The position numbers and the translations under genes were made by a program. 64,000 nucleotides of DNA from Wyeomyia smithii (lineage: Eukaryota; Arthropoda; Insecta; Diptera; Culicidae): contig NC_073696.1 of NCBI RefSeq assembly GCF_029784165.1, positions 242,590,892-242,654,891 on the forward strand, written 5' to 3'. Every line of letters starts with the position of its first letter. Position 1 is the stretch's first letter. Below are positions 32,912 to 45,699 of this stretch, one piece after another. The notes under the pieces are model-generated. The model was not told the origin of the DNA. It saw nothing but the letters and a program-made list of their open reading frames with translations, and ran no database searches.

Positions 32912-33682
32912 GGGCCCCAAACAATCCTGAATTTATTGGAAGTCGATTGGTTTTGTCTCCGCTTGGCGCATTGCATTTTAAATTTATATGGAGATTTGTA
33001 TGGAAAAAACAACTTTTTTGCATTTTCTATTCTAAAGAGCTCAAAATGGCTTAAACCATAGGTTTCATAACTTCAAATGGTAGGTTTTTTGATGCCTAAC
33101 AACTTGGTCGAAGACACTAAAGAACTAGGGTGTGCCAAAAAAATGCTAAAGCTGTTCAAAGTTGAGTATGTTGAAATTTATGTTGCAAATCATTTTTTCT
33201 GCCAACACTGCCAGTGTACCGGCGTCAGTCAGATTTCCATCAGAAATAACCTCGGAAACACGTTGTAGATTCTACCTACGCCTAGAATATTGACCTAAAT
33301 TTGTTTGCTTGATCCAACTGAGTGTATAAACTCGTTACGACAGGGTTCTTCTGATGGGAATCCTACTGACGCCGGTACATTACTAATGTTGGCAAAAAAC
33401 AAGATTTTCTGCATTTAAATTGACATACTCAACTTTAAAAAACTATAGCTCTTCTTAGGGACATTCTAGCTTTTCAGTGACTTCTGCCAAGTTGTTGGGC
33501 ATCTAAAATACTATACTTTAACATAATGTAGTGCATTATTAGAGCATTATTGAGCTCTTTAGAAAGGTAAATGCAAAAAAGTAGGTTTTCCCATTTTAAT
33601 TTTCATACAAATTTGAAATGCAATGCGCCAAGCGGAGACAAAACCAATCGACTTCAGGTAAGTTGGGGGTTGTTTGGGGCCC
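32912..33682. repeat. 771-bp foldback (arms about 335 bp)
   Basis: The arms 32912-33245 and 33348-33682 are imperfect inverses along their whole length. Matched blocks are GGGCCCCAAACAA/TTGTTTGGGGCCC, TCGATTGGTTTTGTCTCCGC and its inverse, AACTTGG/CCAAGTT, and CCGGCGTCAGT/ACTGACGCCGG. The loop is about 100 bp. It sits directly beside a DD37E transposase fragment that begins near 33690. Confidence 0.8.
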
Positions 33683-33689
33683 TAAAAGG

Positions 33690-33935
33690 AACCAATGTGA
33701 TCCCGCCAAATTCACCAAAACTTTGTCCGATCGAAAAGTTTCTGGCGATAATGAAGGAGAAGCTGAAGAAAAGCGGAAAAACATTCAAAACCGATGAAGC
33801 TTTGAAGAAAAACTGGGAGAAATTGTGTTAGCAAGACGGGCAAAGCCTCGCCCAAGATCTCATGAGCAGTGACAAGAGAAATGTACGAGCATTTAGCTTG
33901 GGGAAGGAAATTTTTAAAAATTATGCCAAAACATA
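33690..33935 (+). pseudogene. DD37E-like transposase C-terminal fragment, copy 1
   Basis: The frame carries NVIPPNSPKLCPIEKF with the third catalytic acidic residue and KSGKTFKTDEALKKNWEKLC, then one in-frame TAG (33829-33831), then QDGQSLAQDLMSSDKRNVRA. The pattern PPNSP--PIE is the late catalytic block of the ITmD37E group of mosquito Tc1/mariner elements. The catalytic Asp regions are absent, cut off at the foldback boundary. Confidence 0.75.
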
Positions 33936-33939
33936 GCTA

Positions 33940-36900
33940 ATATATAGTCATTTAATCCCAGAAAATTTGAGAAGTATCCGATTTAAAGTAAATTTTTGTT
34001 GATCATTTTTGTGTGTCTCATTTTTTTCGAGTCCAATCTTCAATGGACTCCAGGACAGTTTGATGTTGCAGATAAGGATCTAACTCGCAGTTTATTGGCC
34101 CAGAATTTTTTGCGGTATATCAAATTGTGCGAAATAACTGTAACTAAAGCGTTGGGAGGCACAAAAACTGATAACCAATTGGATCTCAATACAAAAACCA
34201 TTTCTCTCTTTCGACTCACACCTAGCTACGATTGTTGCAAGCTTTCCGATTCGGCTGCAAAAAAAAAGACAACGGCAAACGGCATCAGCGGTCCCGTATT
34301 AGGAACTTCATTGCGAAACCTGTCCGACGAAGGCGTTCAAAGTTCACAAAATGTGCGAAACCTTCGATCTGAGCGCACTGTCTGGCACATGTCCCTGTCA
34401 GGTTCACTGAACCACCGAAGGTACCACAAACGTGCCTATACTATACGCGGTGGTATCGTTGAAATAATTCATTCATGGATCAATGGATCAAATTGAATTC
34501 AATCAACAAAAATCAATCACTTCAAATGTTTGCTAAGAAGTGCCTTCAATAATGAAGAAAAACAAACTTCAGCATAAAAAATTAAGCCACAGAGAAAAGA
34601 TCCGAGCGCTTTTCGAGGCTGCTTTCTCGAAACCGGTCAGCGTCACGACAAGCGACGAGGAGATGCATCCGAAACCCGTTTTTTGGGGGCGTTAGACTGA
34701 CGAAGAGTTTAGTCCAGTTTGCCCACACACAGAGCAGCATCTCAGTGATGAGGTAGTTTTTTTTTCTCCAGTAATGACATGCTTCATGACTTTCTCCACC
34801 GAAGATCCGCTTTAGTCAGTTCACCAAGTGTCGTCAGTTATTAACAGTGTTGTAACTGATACAGAACGCGTCACGCAATATTTTTTTTCCAACTAATCAA
34901 TGAAGTTAACAATTTCCAAGTAACTCTATACCTGTTTGCTGTGCATGAAGTAATCTTTGACTGATAAGCTAGAAGGAAGTCTGTTCAATGTTCATGCGTT
35001 CAACAAAAGTAAGTAAATCTCACGATCGAGTAGGAAGTCCTCAATACTGCACAGCACAGATATTGACGCTTCCTCACCTTCCTCGTTGTTGAATTTCGAT
35101 TGTAATCTTTGATGCGACTCCGTGACCGTTGGAGAAGGGCAAGCAACGCATCATAATCATACCCAACTCGCACGCTGTATTGTGGAATTGTATCTCTAAG
35201 GTACGGTTCCGACCGTGCGCCCATCAACAGGCGGGTGCACACCTTTTGAGCGTAAAAAATGGAATTGTTTGCTACTGCACGCGATGATGATAAAGATCAT
35301 GCAAAATGCTAATAAGATGTGCACAGAAACCTACTGTCGCCTTCACTGACACCCTAGCGAGGCTAATTTATCAGCACATCTGGGAACGCGATCCCTGCCC
35401 TGCTGTTGAAACAGTTTCCATGTGCGAGTCCCATTAGTGTCTAGGCGATTATTGCATCCATGTTGTGATTTAAGTAGTTTAGCATTCAGATTTTGTCGAG
35501 TGCGCTGCGCCAGTTTCTCGAGATGGACCTGCAGCAGCTGATGATGATTGTGTTGTTGAGGCTGGTGTGTCAATTGAACGACACTTTGACTTAGAAATTA
35601 TAAGTGTACAACAAAACGCGTTTACCGACTGTACTGCCTGCTGTTGCTGCTGGTGGTGGCGACTTTTGCATGAGTCAGCGTTTGTTTGCTGTAAACGCTG
35701 CTGAGCGCGGTAAATTCCTCGAGAGGTGATTAGTTGCTCTCGAAATGCATGGAGCATTGACTTACGTAAGCTAGCCGGTAATTACGGGCGGTTTTTCTGC
35801 GGCGGAATGTTTTGTTGACAAAAAACCTTGCTTTTTATGATGTTGAGTTTCAAAGCAAATTGAACTGTAAACATTCGATCATTGTGGGGAATGTTAATGT
35901 TTTTCATTAAACTCTTCCGTGATTGAATTTAAGTACTTTTCTATTCCAAGTGGTTTTTTGAGATTTTTGCAACATTATCCTTCTTTATCTTATGTTTGAA
36001 ATATCATTTCCGAATTTTCTTTCCAAACTTTCTCTTTTGCTCACTATTCTTACATTTAGAATAACCGAGTTTTAGTAAAGTATTTTTAGCATTTCATAAA
36101 AAAAAACTGTAAAAGATTTTTCCAAAAATTTTTGCTATTAATTGAATTGCAAAGAAAAATTAGAAAAAACTTCAAGTTTAATATAGATTGGTACATTAAT
36201 TCGCTATGGAACATTCTTAGCAAGTGAGTAACCATATCCGTTGCTTTATGTTCAAGAGTCTAACACGTTTCAGCCAGAGGAGTGAACATAGATCACACCT
36301 CGGTTTTTTTCATTTTTTTCGAAAGTCTTCGTATATCATAGCAATTTGAGGGAACGTACAATTAGTATCGTTTGTATATTTTGACGAGTTATTCTTGTTT
36401 ATGTTATGTTGAAAATATGAGATTTGCCTCAGTTTACGTAGTTTATAGACAGCCCATTTTCATTACAACACTTTTCTCATATGACAGAATCATCTACAAT
36501 AGACACCAGATGAATAATTATGGCCGCAAATCTTTGTTTTTTTTTTTTTTTAAATCATGTCACTAAAGCTGGAAGTACAAAGTTAGCAGTATAAACATTT
36601 TAAAGCAGGAAAACTTAGTGTCCATTCGATGCTCATTAAATGCCATAACGCCGAATTTGATGCTCTATTCGGATAGCTTAAGAAAATAGCGGGCAGAGCC
36701 TAGCATCTCAAGAGTACAGCCTTTTTTTTATTGTCATTTCTCTCCCTGCGCCAACAGTCGGGTGATCACATTATGAACGTATTGGCAACAGTGCTGCAAA
36801 TTTTCGACACTGCAAACGAAAGTGCCAGCAACCGTATTTTCAATGTCTCAAGTTGAAACGACCTTCAATGAAAGTTCGGTCATTGAAAGGAATGAGATGT

Positions 36901-36990
36901 CTGATTCAATATCAAAATTATTTGATTTGAGCCAATTCATTGCATGAAGCCGATGAACTATATAAGCATTTACATTCTTAACTGCATAAA
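33940..36990. other. Non-coding, one unexplained 166-codon frame
   Basis: A plus frame at 33996-34496 is long for AT-rich DNA, but it shows no domain, no signal peptide and no supporting context. At 35343-35757 two minus frames are rich in Gln from CAG/CTG triplets, a low-complexity effect. Nothing else is recognised. Confidence 0.4.
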
Positions 36991-37782
36991 CATCGCTAAA
37001 GCAACTCAGCGTGTGCGAAATCGCAAAAATCCAGCCTAGTTAAAAAAATAAATGAACAACCCTTATGGAAATCGAGTTTGAGGTACCTTATAAACATTAA
37101 AATAAATAACATCTGGATTGAAACGAGCTGTGAGTCATTTAAGAAACCTGTTTTCAAACATTTCATATTAAGTCTTTGGTTGCTCAGAAAACGGCTAAGT
37201 AGATATAAGGTTAAAAAATTTTTTTTTTGGGATAACACCAGATTTCGACGTTTTATGCATTTTTAAGATATGCGGCATCGAAAAATAAGATTCGATTTTC
37301 CCAATTTCATGTACTCCCCCCTTGGTAGATTTTTAAGGGTCGAAAAATCATAACTCAAAGTTTGAGGCGCTTTGAGGCACCCCTAAATCATGTCCGATTG
37401 AGCTGAAATTTAGCACAGATCATTTTTTGGGCCAATGAACAAAGCGTGAACCCTTTTCGTTGCAACCCTAACAGCCATACATGCCATCCTCGATATGGGA
37501 ATAAGGTGAATGGTAAATAAAAAATATTCGTGTATGGGAAACTAGACGGCAACGTTACAGTCACAAAACATTTTTTTCTGACGGTTGTCTATTTTGCCAG
37601 TACCTCTCCTGTCATAGAGGAACGCTCTCGAATGTTATAAAAATACTGTCATCGCTTGGTACATTTTTTCCCTCTCTACTCTTAAAATAACCAGGTTTTC
37701 ATAATTTTTTTTTTCTTTTTTTTTAATTTTTTGAAAATACAATTCTATATGCATAGCTTCCTTTTTTTTTAATTTTTTTTAA

Positions 37783-37922
37783 CCCTCTAGTGTTCAGTGC
37801 CGCCTCTAGACGGTCTTCAGGTAAACCACTAAACAGCTTCAATAAGAGCTCAAACAATTTTTATAGAGCTTCATTGTGATTTTTTCGAAGTCCGTCTAAA
37901 AACTAATTCGGGCACTAGAAGG
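37783..37922 (-). mobile_element. piggyBac-like MITE, copy B (140 bp)
   Basis: Flanked by TTAA (37779-37782 and 37923-37926). The ends are CCCTCTAGTG and CTAGAAGG. Its reverse complement aligns with copies A and C throughout, so it is inverted relative to them. Confidence 0.8.
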
Positions 37923-38367
37923 TTAAAACAATTAGATGCCAATTAAATTCTTCCATACTTCCATATACTTCAATATTGTTATTTTAACTTAGGAAAAAGT
38001 TGAAGGGGTTGTGTATGAGACACGGCCGCAAGTTAACGTAGAATTACGACAGCCTGTATTCCATGCAATAGATTAGCAAGTACACTGGGTTGGTGTTAAT
38101 CAATATTGGAATTCAAAATGGTGTCTTTTTATGTTTTATCCTGGTTCGGAAAATACCCATGTTGGATGGTATTTGGCCTTGTTTTCTGCTTTGATTTGTC
38201 GAATTTAGGCGAATGCTTAGATAATTTTTGAATCCATTGCTGCAAGAATGAAAAAAATGCGTTGAAAACATAATAAGCTATGAGTATTTGACGGTTTCCA
38301 TAATAATTTTATTGATTTATTTTAAATTTTCAGAAATATATCACTAGTCGACAAAAGCGGAGAAACG

Positions 38368-38635
38368 TTGCCCTAAGGCTCTAACAAGTGGCATTAAAAA
38401 GATTATAACTTTTTATTCATTTATATGCGATTTTTGGTGCCCCTAGTGAATGCTGAAATGCTACAAAGGGCCGCAGAGTTATTGCTCGCCGAGTTTGTCG
38501 CTTCTACGATAGCTTACATGAAAACTTATTTAAGTATTTGAAAAAGTCATTTTCGCTAGGGGCCCAACAATTTACAGAAATGATTGAAATGCAATAATCT
38601 GTCTTTTTTTTTAGTTCGAACTCTAGGGCAAAACC
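38368..38635. mobile_element. Small inverted-repeat element, sister of 3525-5372
   Basis: The left end is GTTGCCCTAAGGCTC and the right end the inverse form CTAGGGCAAAAC. The inner GGGCCGCAGAGTTATTGCTC and GTCGCTTCTACG match the copy near 3630-3670. Confidence 0.5.
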
Positions 38636-38731
38636 CGTGTTTAGCAGGCAGTGTGAAGGAAAAGTAGACTCGAATTTGTTATTATTAAAGGGTCAAGTTT
38701 AATTCGTGCAGAATAAAGGAAAAATATTGAC

Positions 38732-39735
38732 TCAAGCTTCTTCCTTGGAAAATGCGAATTGCCGGACCTTTCCCCTTGATTCCTTCCATCAGCCTTCTTG
38801 GTAATTTTGTTCGCCAATTAGCCTTGAACAGCATCTCGTTGAGAACAGCCCTTCGTGTTTAATTCGTCGAGGTACCGCTGGACGATAGCCCAGTATTATT
38901 TAAAGGACGGAGGTCTGGTGGGCTCATGTCTTTTGGAGGTTGTTTGCGGTATACCACTCCATGGCCTGTTTTCCGTAATGGCAAGATGTCCGACCGACAA
39001 ATCCAAATCCGACCAAAACAGAACGGAACAACTGTGTTGCTTGGGGGAAAGGCAAGAGACGCTTTTTCAAGCACTCCTGTACTTAAATTTCCTGGTTGAC
39101 GGAACCTTTCGCTATGAAAATGTTGCAGAAACAGATGTTCTGCCACACGAGATATTTCTTTCAAACTTCGACCGTTTAATGTTTTTGAAAATCTCTGCCA
39201 CCTTACAACTTCCAGTTGCTGTATAATATTCCTGTTCAGTAAGCTGTTTAAACTTTGCCTTGACATAAGTTTCATCATCTTGTACCACGCAATCAAACTT
39301 CGTCAGCATCTTTCGTACAGCTTCCGCGGTCGTGATCTGGCCGATCTGTTTTGCTTATGGTCACGGTTTGCAGTCACCATCTTTTTGTAAGTCGACGTTT
39401 TTTAGCTCGATTCACAGTTGTAACCTGTAGACGACACTCCCAGCTTGCTTGCGACATCTCGGACGGAAAGGTTGGGATTCCGCTTGAAACTTCTGGCCAC
39501 TCTTTTTATGGTTCTTGCGGTCTCCGGATTTCGTTTTTCCCCCGATGCTGTCTTCCTGGCAGTCGACGAACGTTCTCCAAACATTTTTATAACGTTGGTG
39601 ACGGTTGATTTGGCCACATTCAACAATTTTACCAACTTGGAGTTTGGATTTTCGCGATGCCCGAGCGAAATTTTGATGCGTTGCTTCTCTTGCTTCACGG
39701 CCATTTCCACGGCTGAAGAGCAAATGTCAAACACA
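38732..39735 (-). pseudogene. DD37E-like Tc1/mariner transposase, degenerate
   Basis: About 334 codons' worth on the minus strand, close to a full ITmD37E transposase length. The N-terminal helix-turn-helix region reads KLVKLLNVAKSTVTNVIK, with TARTIKRVARSFKRNPNLSV following. The first catalytic Asp lies in CVVQDDETYVKAKFKQL (near 39280). A worn form of the second block is visible near 38990. The third block reads PPDLRPL, where the acidic residue is gone. Frames shift at least three times, and the C-terminus ends at a stop at 38732-38734. It is inactive. Confidence 0.75.
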
Positions 39736-39739
39736 TCTT

Positions 39740-42700
39740 TAGAATGAGGGGAGCTCAGTTATTTTTACACGATAAAAGTAATTACGATAAAAATAATTTA
39801 CACAGAACCTGCATTGAAATGCTTTGATACAGTTGAATGCTCGTCATTGGAGAGACACACAATATCCTACACGCTTACTTTGTATGAAAACTTTACCAAA
39901 CATATCAGTTTCAGACTGTGTTAACCCAAAACGTCAAACCTTCAATGCGATCAGGCACGCCCGACTGAACGTATTACGATCCGATCAATCGTTACCGCTA
40001 GAACAAGAAATATAAAATCACAACAACGGCAACAGACAAGCAAAAACTGTTGGCACTGCTGCTGCTTGCACGGAAAGACGATATTCGCGTCATCGGTCCG
40101 AATCGAACCGCCGACGCTTGAAGTTTCCACGTCGGTTAGCTTGTCGCGTGATATCGTTTGTTGCTTCTGTGGTATGCCTGATCCGGTCTGGGGCCGGTAC
40201 ATGCCCCCACTGGTAATCCGACTGATGCGACTGGCGGAGATGAAAATAGAATACAACGTCATTGGCTAATTGAACAACAACGAAACAGAAGACGAACTAG
40301 AAGAATGCCAATTTTCGTTCACATTGGGCTTCGCGATTTTATCCGTCTCGTCTGTCCGGCGTTTTGCGTAGTAGTCAAAGTCAAACTCGCGACATTTTTC
40401 TTTCGAGCTGCATATTGAGCAACACTGGTAGAAATCTTATCTATCCTCTGTGGTAGACTCCAATTTTTGTGAGCAAACAAGAGCGAAGATAACAAGAATA
40501 TGAGACTTTGTCCCCGCTGGTTGCTGAAGTTGCCACGTTTGGCGTCAAAACGTTAGTGATGAATTAGCAAGACCGCATTATATTTTTTATGCTTTGACCA
40601 GTAGATGAATGATTGCAAGGCACGATGTGACGCCGTTGAAAATGATCATAAAGTGTTTGCTGTGGCAGCACAAGCAGCAATAATTGGATCACCACCGCCG
40701 TCATTACTTCATTTCTTGGCAAATTGACTGTTCCTATCAGAGCAAAGTTTGTGGTAGAAAAATACAAGCTCGGCTCAAGTAGCTCTCGTAAATTGCCACT
40801 AACATTTTTCTTCGGGCGTTTTATCAGCTTGCCGTTCGTCACTGTATCAACATGAGACCGCACCTTTTAATTGGTCGGCCATGCAAGAACGCGCACCTTA
40901 GCTAACGATTAAATATTCATGCTGTGCTACCTCGATTCTAGCTCGAACACGCGCACAAATTTCCTCCCCCTTATCGCAACAAAGTAGCACCTCGTAAGTG
41001 AAGAAGAAGGAGATAGAGCTAATGAACCGAAGAGTATTGATTTTCATTCAGCAGAAGGAAAATTACACCTTCCTCGTGTTCTATGGTGGTTATCCGACTC
41101 GACTTTCAAGGTCTTGTCGATTGAAATAGATCGATAAATGCATGAATGAAGCCCGAACGTATACTTTGCATATCTAGTAGCCGAACGTTTACGAAGTAAC
41201 TGAGTGTTATAAACGAACGCATCGAACATGAGGCGGTAAAATGCTTCTGTTCGCAGCCTATCGACGTTGCGTGGCTTTTGAACGGCCTTGGATTGTGAAA
41301 ACAGAGATAGTAACCTGTACCGTAACATAATGGATAATAGACGTTCGGTTGTTCTGAAACATTGGGTTTTGTTGTTTGGTGTAATCGTTGTGTGAACGTT
41401 TTAAAAAAAATAGTAAGATATTTTGTGCATTACCAGCAGGATCTTAAATTTTTATGAAGAATATGAGAAATCCAAAAAAGTTCTAAAGTTCTAAAGAATT
41501 ATACAGCGATTAATCAGCAAATGTTTCACATAATTATCACAACATAGACCCACAAGAACAAGTTATCAGAATAATTACTCAACGGCCTGAATACCCAATT
41601 CTATGATTATCGATTGTGTTCTCCCATTGCTCAAACACGCAAAACTAAGCTAGTTCTTACAAAGTAAGCAATAATTATGTCTCTCGTACACGCCGAGCCG
41701 CCAGCCTGCGCTGTTTATGATTGCTTGCTTCGAAATAGTAGCAACCTTTATTCCATCTCTAGCACTCCCCAATGCCACCACTTCGTAGTGAAACCTCATC
41801 TATCAGCCTTCGCCAATTCATTCGATGAGTGTACACATTTATTTACGCCGTCCGCCGGACGGGTTCCCACTTGTTCCATAGAACATTTCATGAAAAGCAG
41901 TGTTGTTTTTGTAATGAGAACAAGAGCAACAGTGACGTTTGCCACAATGCTCTATATTTATGCATCACTGATTATTCTGCATCCTTGATAAGTAAACCTC
42001 GGTCTGAACGGATATTTCCGCTGCAATATGTGTGTGTAGCATTGCAGTAGAGATGAAATGATAAATCTCTTATAGTAGCCCTGAATGCTACCAATTCCAC
42101 AAAAAAGACGCTACAATGTTAATTGTATGACAAAATAATGAACATTATGTTACCATGTCTTGAAGGCGTAACCTGAAAGCTGAAACTTAACCAGTAATTA
42201 TAGCTGTCACACACGTTGAACACTTAGTTATTATTCGTTTTTCTTCTCCTCCACAGGTAAAGTTGCAGTTGAACCGGAAAAATAACCATCGAGCAAAAAT
42301 ATCCTGTCACAAAGTTAGGCCAACTGGACTCCGACGCGTGAGTAACAAACAATTCAACGAAATTTTACCGGATATTGCCCAACTTCGTTCATAATTGATA
42401 CTTTCATGACAAAACAACGGGTCTATCCCGGTATGGCGTGTCAAAACGTCGTAACCCTTGCGTACCCACCCCCACACCAAGAGTGGGTGAAAATCGATTC
42501 ATGTGTACAGTACAGCATGTGTACCAACAACACTGCATTCCATTAGTGGGTCTCTTTCGTACAGAGGGGCTATCGGGGATAACAGCAGATGGCATTCTGA
42601 GAACTTCCACAGTAGCATTCCTTCAGCTGCCCCGAGAGCACGAAATTCGACCGGAAGAGGGCAACCCATACGAAACTTTCTCGTCTGTGAGTGAGGGCTT

Positions 42701-42930
42701 ACTGTTTCACGGCGCTGCGGCGGTTGAATGGCGTTCATGTGGAACCTTGACTTTTATTTGAATGTACAGCGGTTTTTTGCTGTCGCAACTAAACGTAAGA
42801 GAGTAGTGCGGGGCAAAAGTTCGCACGAGGTACAAGATCGGTTGAACTGGTGCGAAGTGATGAGAGGAAGTGTGTTTGGAGCTAACTTTCAAAGTTTTGT
42901 GGAATTTGTAGGTTTTTCCGAACTCCGAAC
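39740..42930. other. Non-coding, unidentified
   Basis: Several 60-107-codon frames on both strands (such as 39951-40262, 42438-42761 and 42499-42738) overlap one another and lack domains. Composition is more balanced than elsewhere from about 39900 to 41000, so a regulatory or untranslated exon cannot be excluded. Confidence 0.4.
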
Positions 42931-42934
42931 ATCG

Positions 42935-43367
42935 ATCAGCTTCTTTCAGGGTCCATGATCCATGGCCGTGGAAGGCTACCGAGAAGATCAGCGTTCTGTA
43001 GGCGGTAGTTTGCAAACTATGGGACTTCAGCTGACTACGTAGTCCATGGAAGGTTCTACTGGAAGCTGCAACTTGTCGTTTGACTTCATGACTGATCTTG
43101 TTGTAACATGTCACGGGCGCTAAACGAATTTTCAACCAACTCAGAACGTTTTCTATCTCCTCCGCACCAACACCACTGGAAAATCTGCTTTTCCTGCCAG
43201 CTGTCATGCAATTAGTTTCTGCAGAGTATATGATAAGCCCCAATCTTGCAGCTTCTCCTTGTACAGGCCTAAAAGCTTCGTCTACAGTCCTACGGTCCAG
43301 TTTAATGATATCAATGTCATCCGCAAAGTCAAAGTGCTAAAGCATGTGAGATTCTGTGATGGTGTGA
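42935..43367 (-). pseudogene. RTE-like LINE fragment, RT C-terminal half
   Basis: The minus reading starts HFDFADDIDIIKLDRR, with the FADD form of the RT active site, preceded directly by a stop. It continues GLIIYSAETNCMTAGRK, SHEVKRQVAASSRTFHGLRS and GSWTLKEADR. This order is characteristic of RTE-type LINEs. Homology ends near 42935. The 5' side is cut by the poly-A end of the neighbouring LINE at 43368. Confidence 0.75.
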
Positions 43368-43439
43368 TTTTTTTACAAAACGTTTAACGGCACAATACAT
43401 ATAATGTTTAACGGAGCCAACTAAAACTTATTTCTAGGG

Positions 43440-43560
43440 TAATTCGAGCTATTAGGAGACGGTTAAATTGTTATTGAAGATACCGAAGCCAGTGGACTCG
43501 TTGAGGAGTGATCCATCAGAGTAAAATGGATTGTCGCAGTTGGTGTTTTTATATTTACTA
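43440..43560 (-). pseudogene. RNase H remnant of the LINE
   Basis: The minus frame reads FYSDGSLLNESTGFGIFNNN, where DGS is the first catalytic Asp block of RNase H. It stops soon after. The remaining RNase H acidic residues are missing. Confidence 0.7.
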
Positions 43561-43605
43561 TAAATTGATTTCTGGATCAGCTACACGCATGAATGGGCCG
43601 GGATT

Positions 43606-44180
43606 TCACGAGTTTCTTCCGCCATGGATATATCGGAAGTGGGTGTTCGCTGCAGCACGGAAGCAATAACACACGGGCTCATGCTCCGACAATATCGGTG
43701 TTTGTAAAGCCTTATCAGGTGTCCTGGGTGGGCTCCCCACCATGATCCAGTAAGCGGAGCTTTTTGAAAAAACTACTATTTTAGTCTTCTCCGCAGAGAT
43801 ATCCATACCTAGCTGTAGATCCCAAGCAGACATAATGTCTAAGACATCCTGCAAGGATCCTGGCAGATCGGCAGTTTAAGCTCCTGTGATAGAAACTACA
43901 CTGTCGTCTGAAAGTTGTCTTATCGTGCATAAATTTGCAAGATATTCATCGATGTCATTTACACAAAAATTGTTGGGGAAGATCCATGTAGCTAATTCGA
44001 AATGTCAAATCACCATGCGAAAAATACATGTGTTCTTCTCACAACAAATATGTCCAAAAAAAATTGTTTAAAATTGAAAAAAATCCTTGTTGGTAAAATT
44101 TTGCCCGAAGGATGTCAATAGAAACGGAAACAAAAGCCCTCTAATGACCAAGAACACAGAAGCCGTTTATTCTTTGCTAG
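43606..44180 (-). pseudogene. LINE RT, later half
   Basis: Broken frames give FCVNDIDEYLANLCTIRQ, LSDDSVVSITGA (a degenerate active site in which Ala of ADD is Ser) and LQDVLDIMSAWDLQLGMDIS with EKTKIVVFSK. A deletion after KTKIVVFSK joins to a downstream WWGAHP-like block. Confidence 0.65.
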
Positions 44181-44190
44181 TATACGCCAG

Positions 44191-44851
44191 TGAAAGAGCT
44201 GAGAAACTACAAGGCTGCCGGGAAGAACGGCATTCCCGCCGAACTCTTCAAAGTCGGGAGCGAACAGCTGTGTCGTGCCATCCATCGGATCTTGCTGAGA
44301 GTTTGGTCTGATGAAGAATTGCCCTCGGACTGGTTGAAGGGTCCCATATGCCCGATCTACAAGAAAGCTAATCGCCTGGACTTCTCAATACCGTGTACAA
44401 AATTCTCTCCCGCATCCTGTTCCACAGACTGAGGCCGTTGCAGGAGACCTTTGTTGGAGAGTACCAATCCGGTTTTCGAGGGGGACGCTCCACGATGGAC
44501 CAAATGTTTACCTTGCAACAAATCCTTGATAAATGTCGGGAATTTAACTTGCAGACGCACCATCTGTTCATAGACTTCTGGGCAGCGTACGATTCAGTTA
44601 AGAGAAATGAGTTATGGTAGATTATGCTCGAACATGGCTTCCCAACTGATTAGCTGATACGTGCCACCCTCGTCGTCGGTCGTGGTCGTCGACTTCGGGG
44701 TAGACCCCGCACTCGTTGCTGTCGACGAAAATGCACGCGAAATAGGTGTTAGGGGGCGATTGGAGGATAGCAGCCCAAGACCGAGGGACATGGCGACGTA
44801 TTCTGGATTCGGCACTGGATCGATAATAGGTCTGTCGCCTTAAAAAAAAAC
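44191..44851 (+). mobile_element. RTE-like LINE insertion with 10-bp duplication
   Basis: The direct repeat TATACGCCAG (44181-44190 and 44852-44861) flanks a 661-bp copy ending in A9 (44843-44851). It encodes YKAAGKNGIPAELFKVGSEQ, then RPLQETFVGEYQSGFRGG with TMDQMFTLQQILDKCREF and LFIDFWAAYDSVKRNELW, with one frame break near 44380. An internal deletion then joins directly to the C-terminal tail DWRIAAQDRGTWRRILDSAL, whose stop is near 44823. The active-site half of the RT is missing. The host is the minus-strand LINE. Confidence 0.85.
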
Positions 44852-44861
44852 TATACGCCAG

Positions 44862-45110
44862 CTGAACTTCTGTTGAAAGCCACGTCCCTTTGGTTAGGCG
44901 GAAACCAAATTGAGTATCTAATAATAGACCATTTGTTTTGACTCAATAGTCGAAGAGACGGAGTATTATTCTTTCCATCAATTTCCGGATGCAGGACAAC
45001 ATTGCAATCGGTCCTGGGAAGCTGGTTTTCCTGATTTTTGAATGACGATCACTTTCACGTCCTGGAACAAAATTCGGACATACTTTTCTGACGAAATTGA
45101 AAATCTACCC
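44862..45110 (-). pseudogene. LINE RT, N-terminal part
   Basis: Broken minus frames show VKVIVIQKSGKPAS (the entry to RT) and blocks corresponding to template-binding motifs. It continues across the RTE insertion into 44180 and below. Confidence 0.6.
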
Positions 45111-45699
45111 ACTCGAAGACTTTTCGCTTTCGTTAATTACATTACGATTTCGCATTCTTCTAGTTGTGTTCCAAAGAGTGCTCATCGATGTCTGGCTCTA
45201 GGATTCGTTTACAAACTAACGCCAATAACCGTGTTTCTTTGCTCGGATCAAGCTTCTCAAGCTCCGAATACCGATTAAAGAAGACGGGTTTGCCTTCCTC
45301 CCAGAAGGCCTTTAACGCGTCTTAATCGGTTGAACGTAGACAACGGAACAAACTTTCCAACACGGAGTGGAAGGCCGTTTATTAATCTGTACGCCGGGAC
45401 ACCGCTTCGTTTGGGTTTGTAACGCGACGTCGAGAACCAAACCCGCGAGGAGGTTATATTCTTCGAGTGGTGTTGTTCCTCGTTCCAATCAAAGTTTCGG
45501 GTAGGGTCGTACGAAATGTTAACCGGTTGCGTGGTTCAATCCATTAGGTAATCGAAATTGGGATAGGTAAATGATCACTACTGTGGGGATCCTGGATTAC
45601 CTTCCATGTGCAATCCAACTGTAGCGATGTCAAATATAAACATAAATCTCAAGCGCTTGGTTACGCTCGAAGTTTAGGCACACGTGTCATATTCCCGTT

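Noticed and set aside
33996..34496. 166-codon protein gene
   Set aside because: No recognisable domain or splice context. The start lies in sequence following a transposase fragment, and the composition is not convincing.
35343..35757. Gln-rich protein
   Set aside because: Produced by CAG/CTG-rich DNA on the minus strand in two competing frames, with no conserved motif.
39951..40269. Small secreted or membrane protein genes
   Set aside because: Plus and minus frames overlap fully. Hydrophobic stretches follow from T-rich sequence, and no homologous motif was seen.
42404..42761. Coding exon or ribosomal fragment
   Set aside because: Overlapping frames on both strands and no rRNA landmark recognised.
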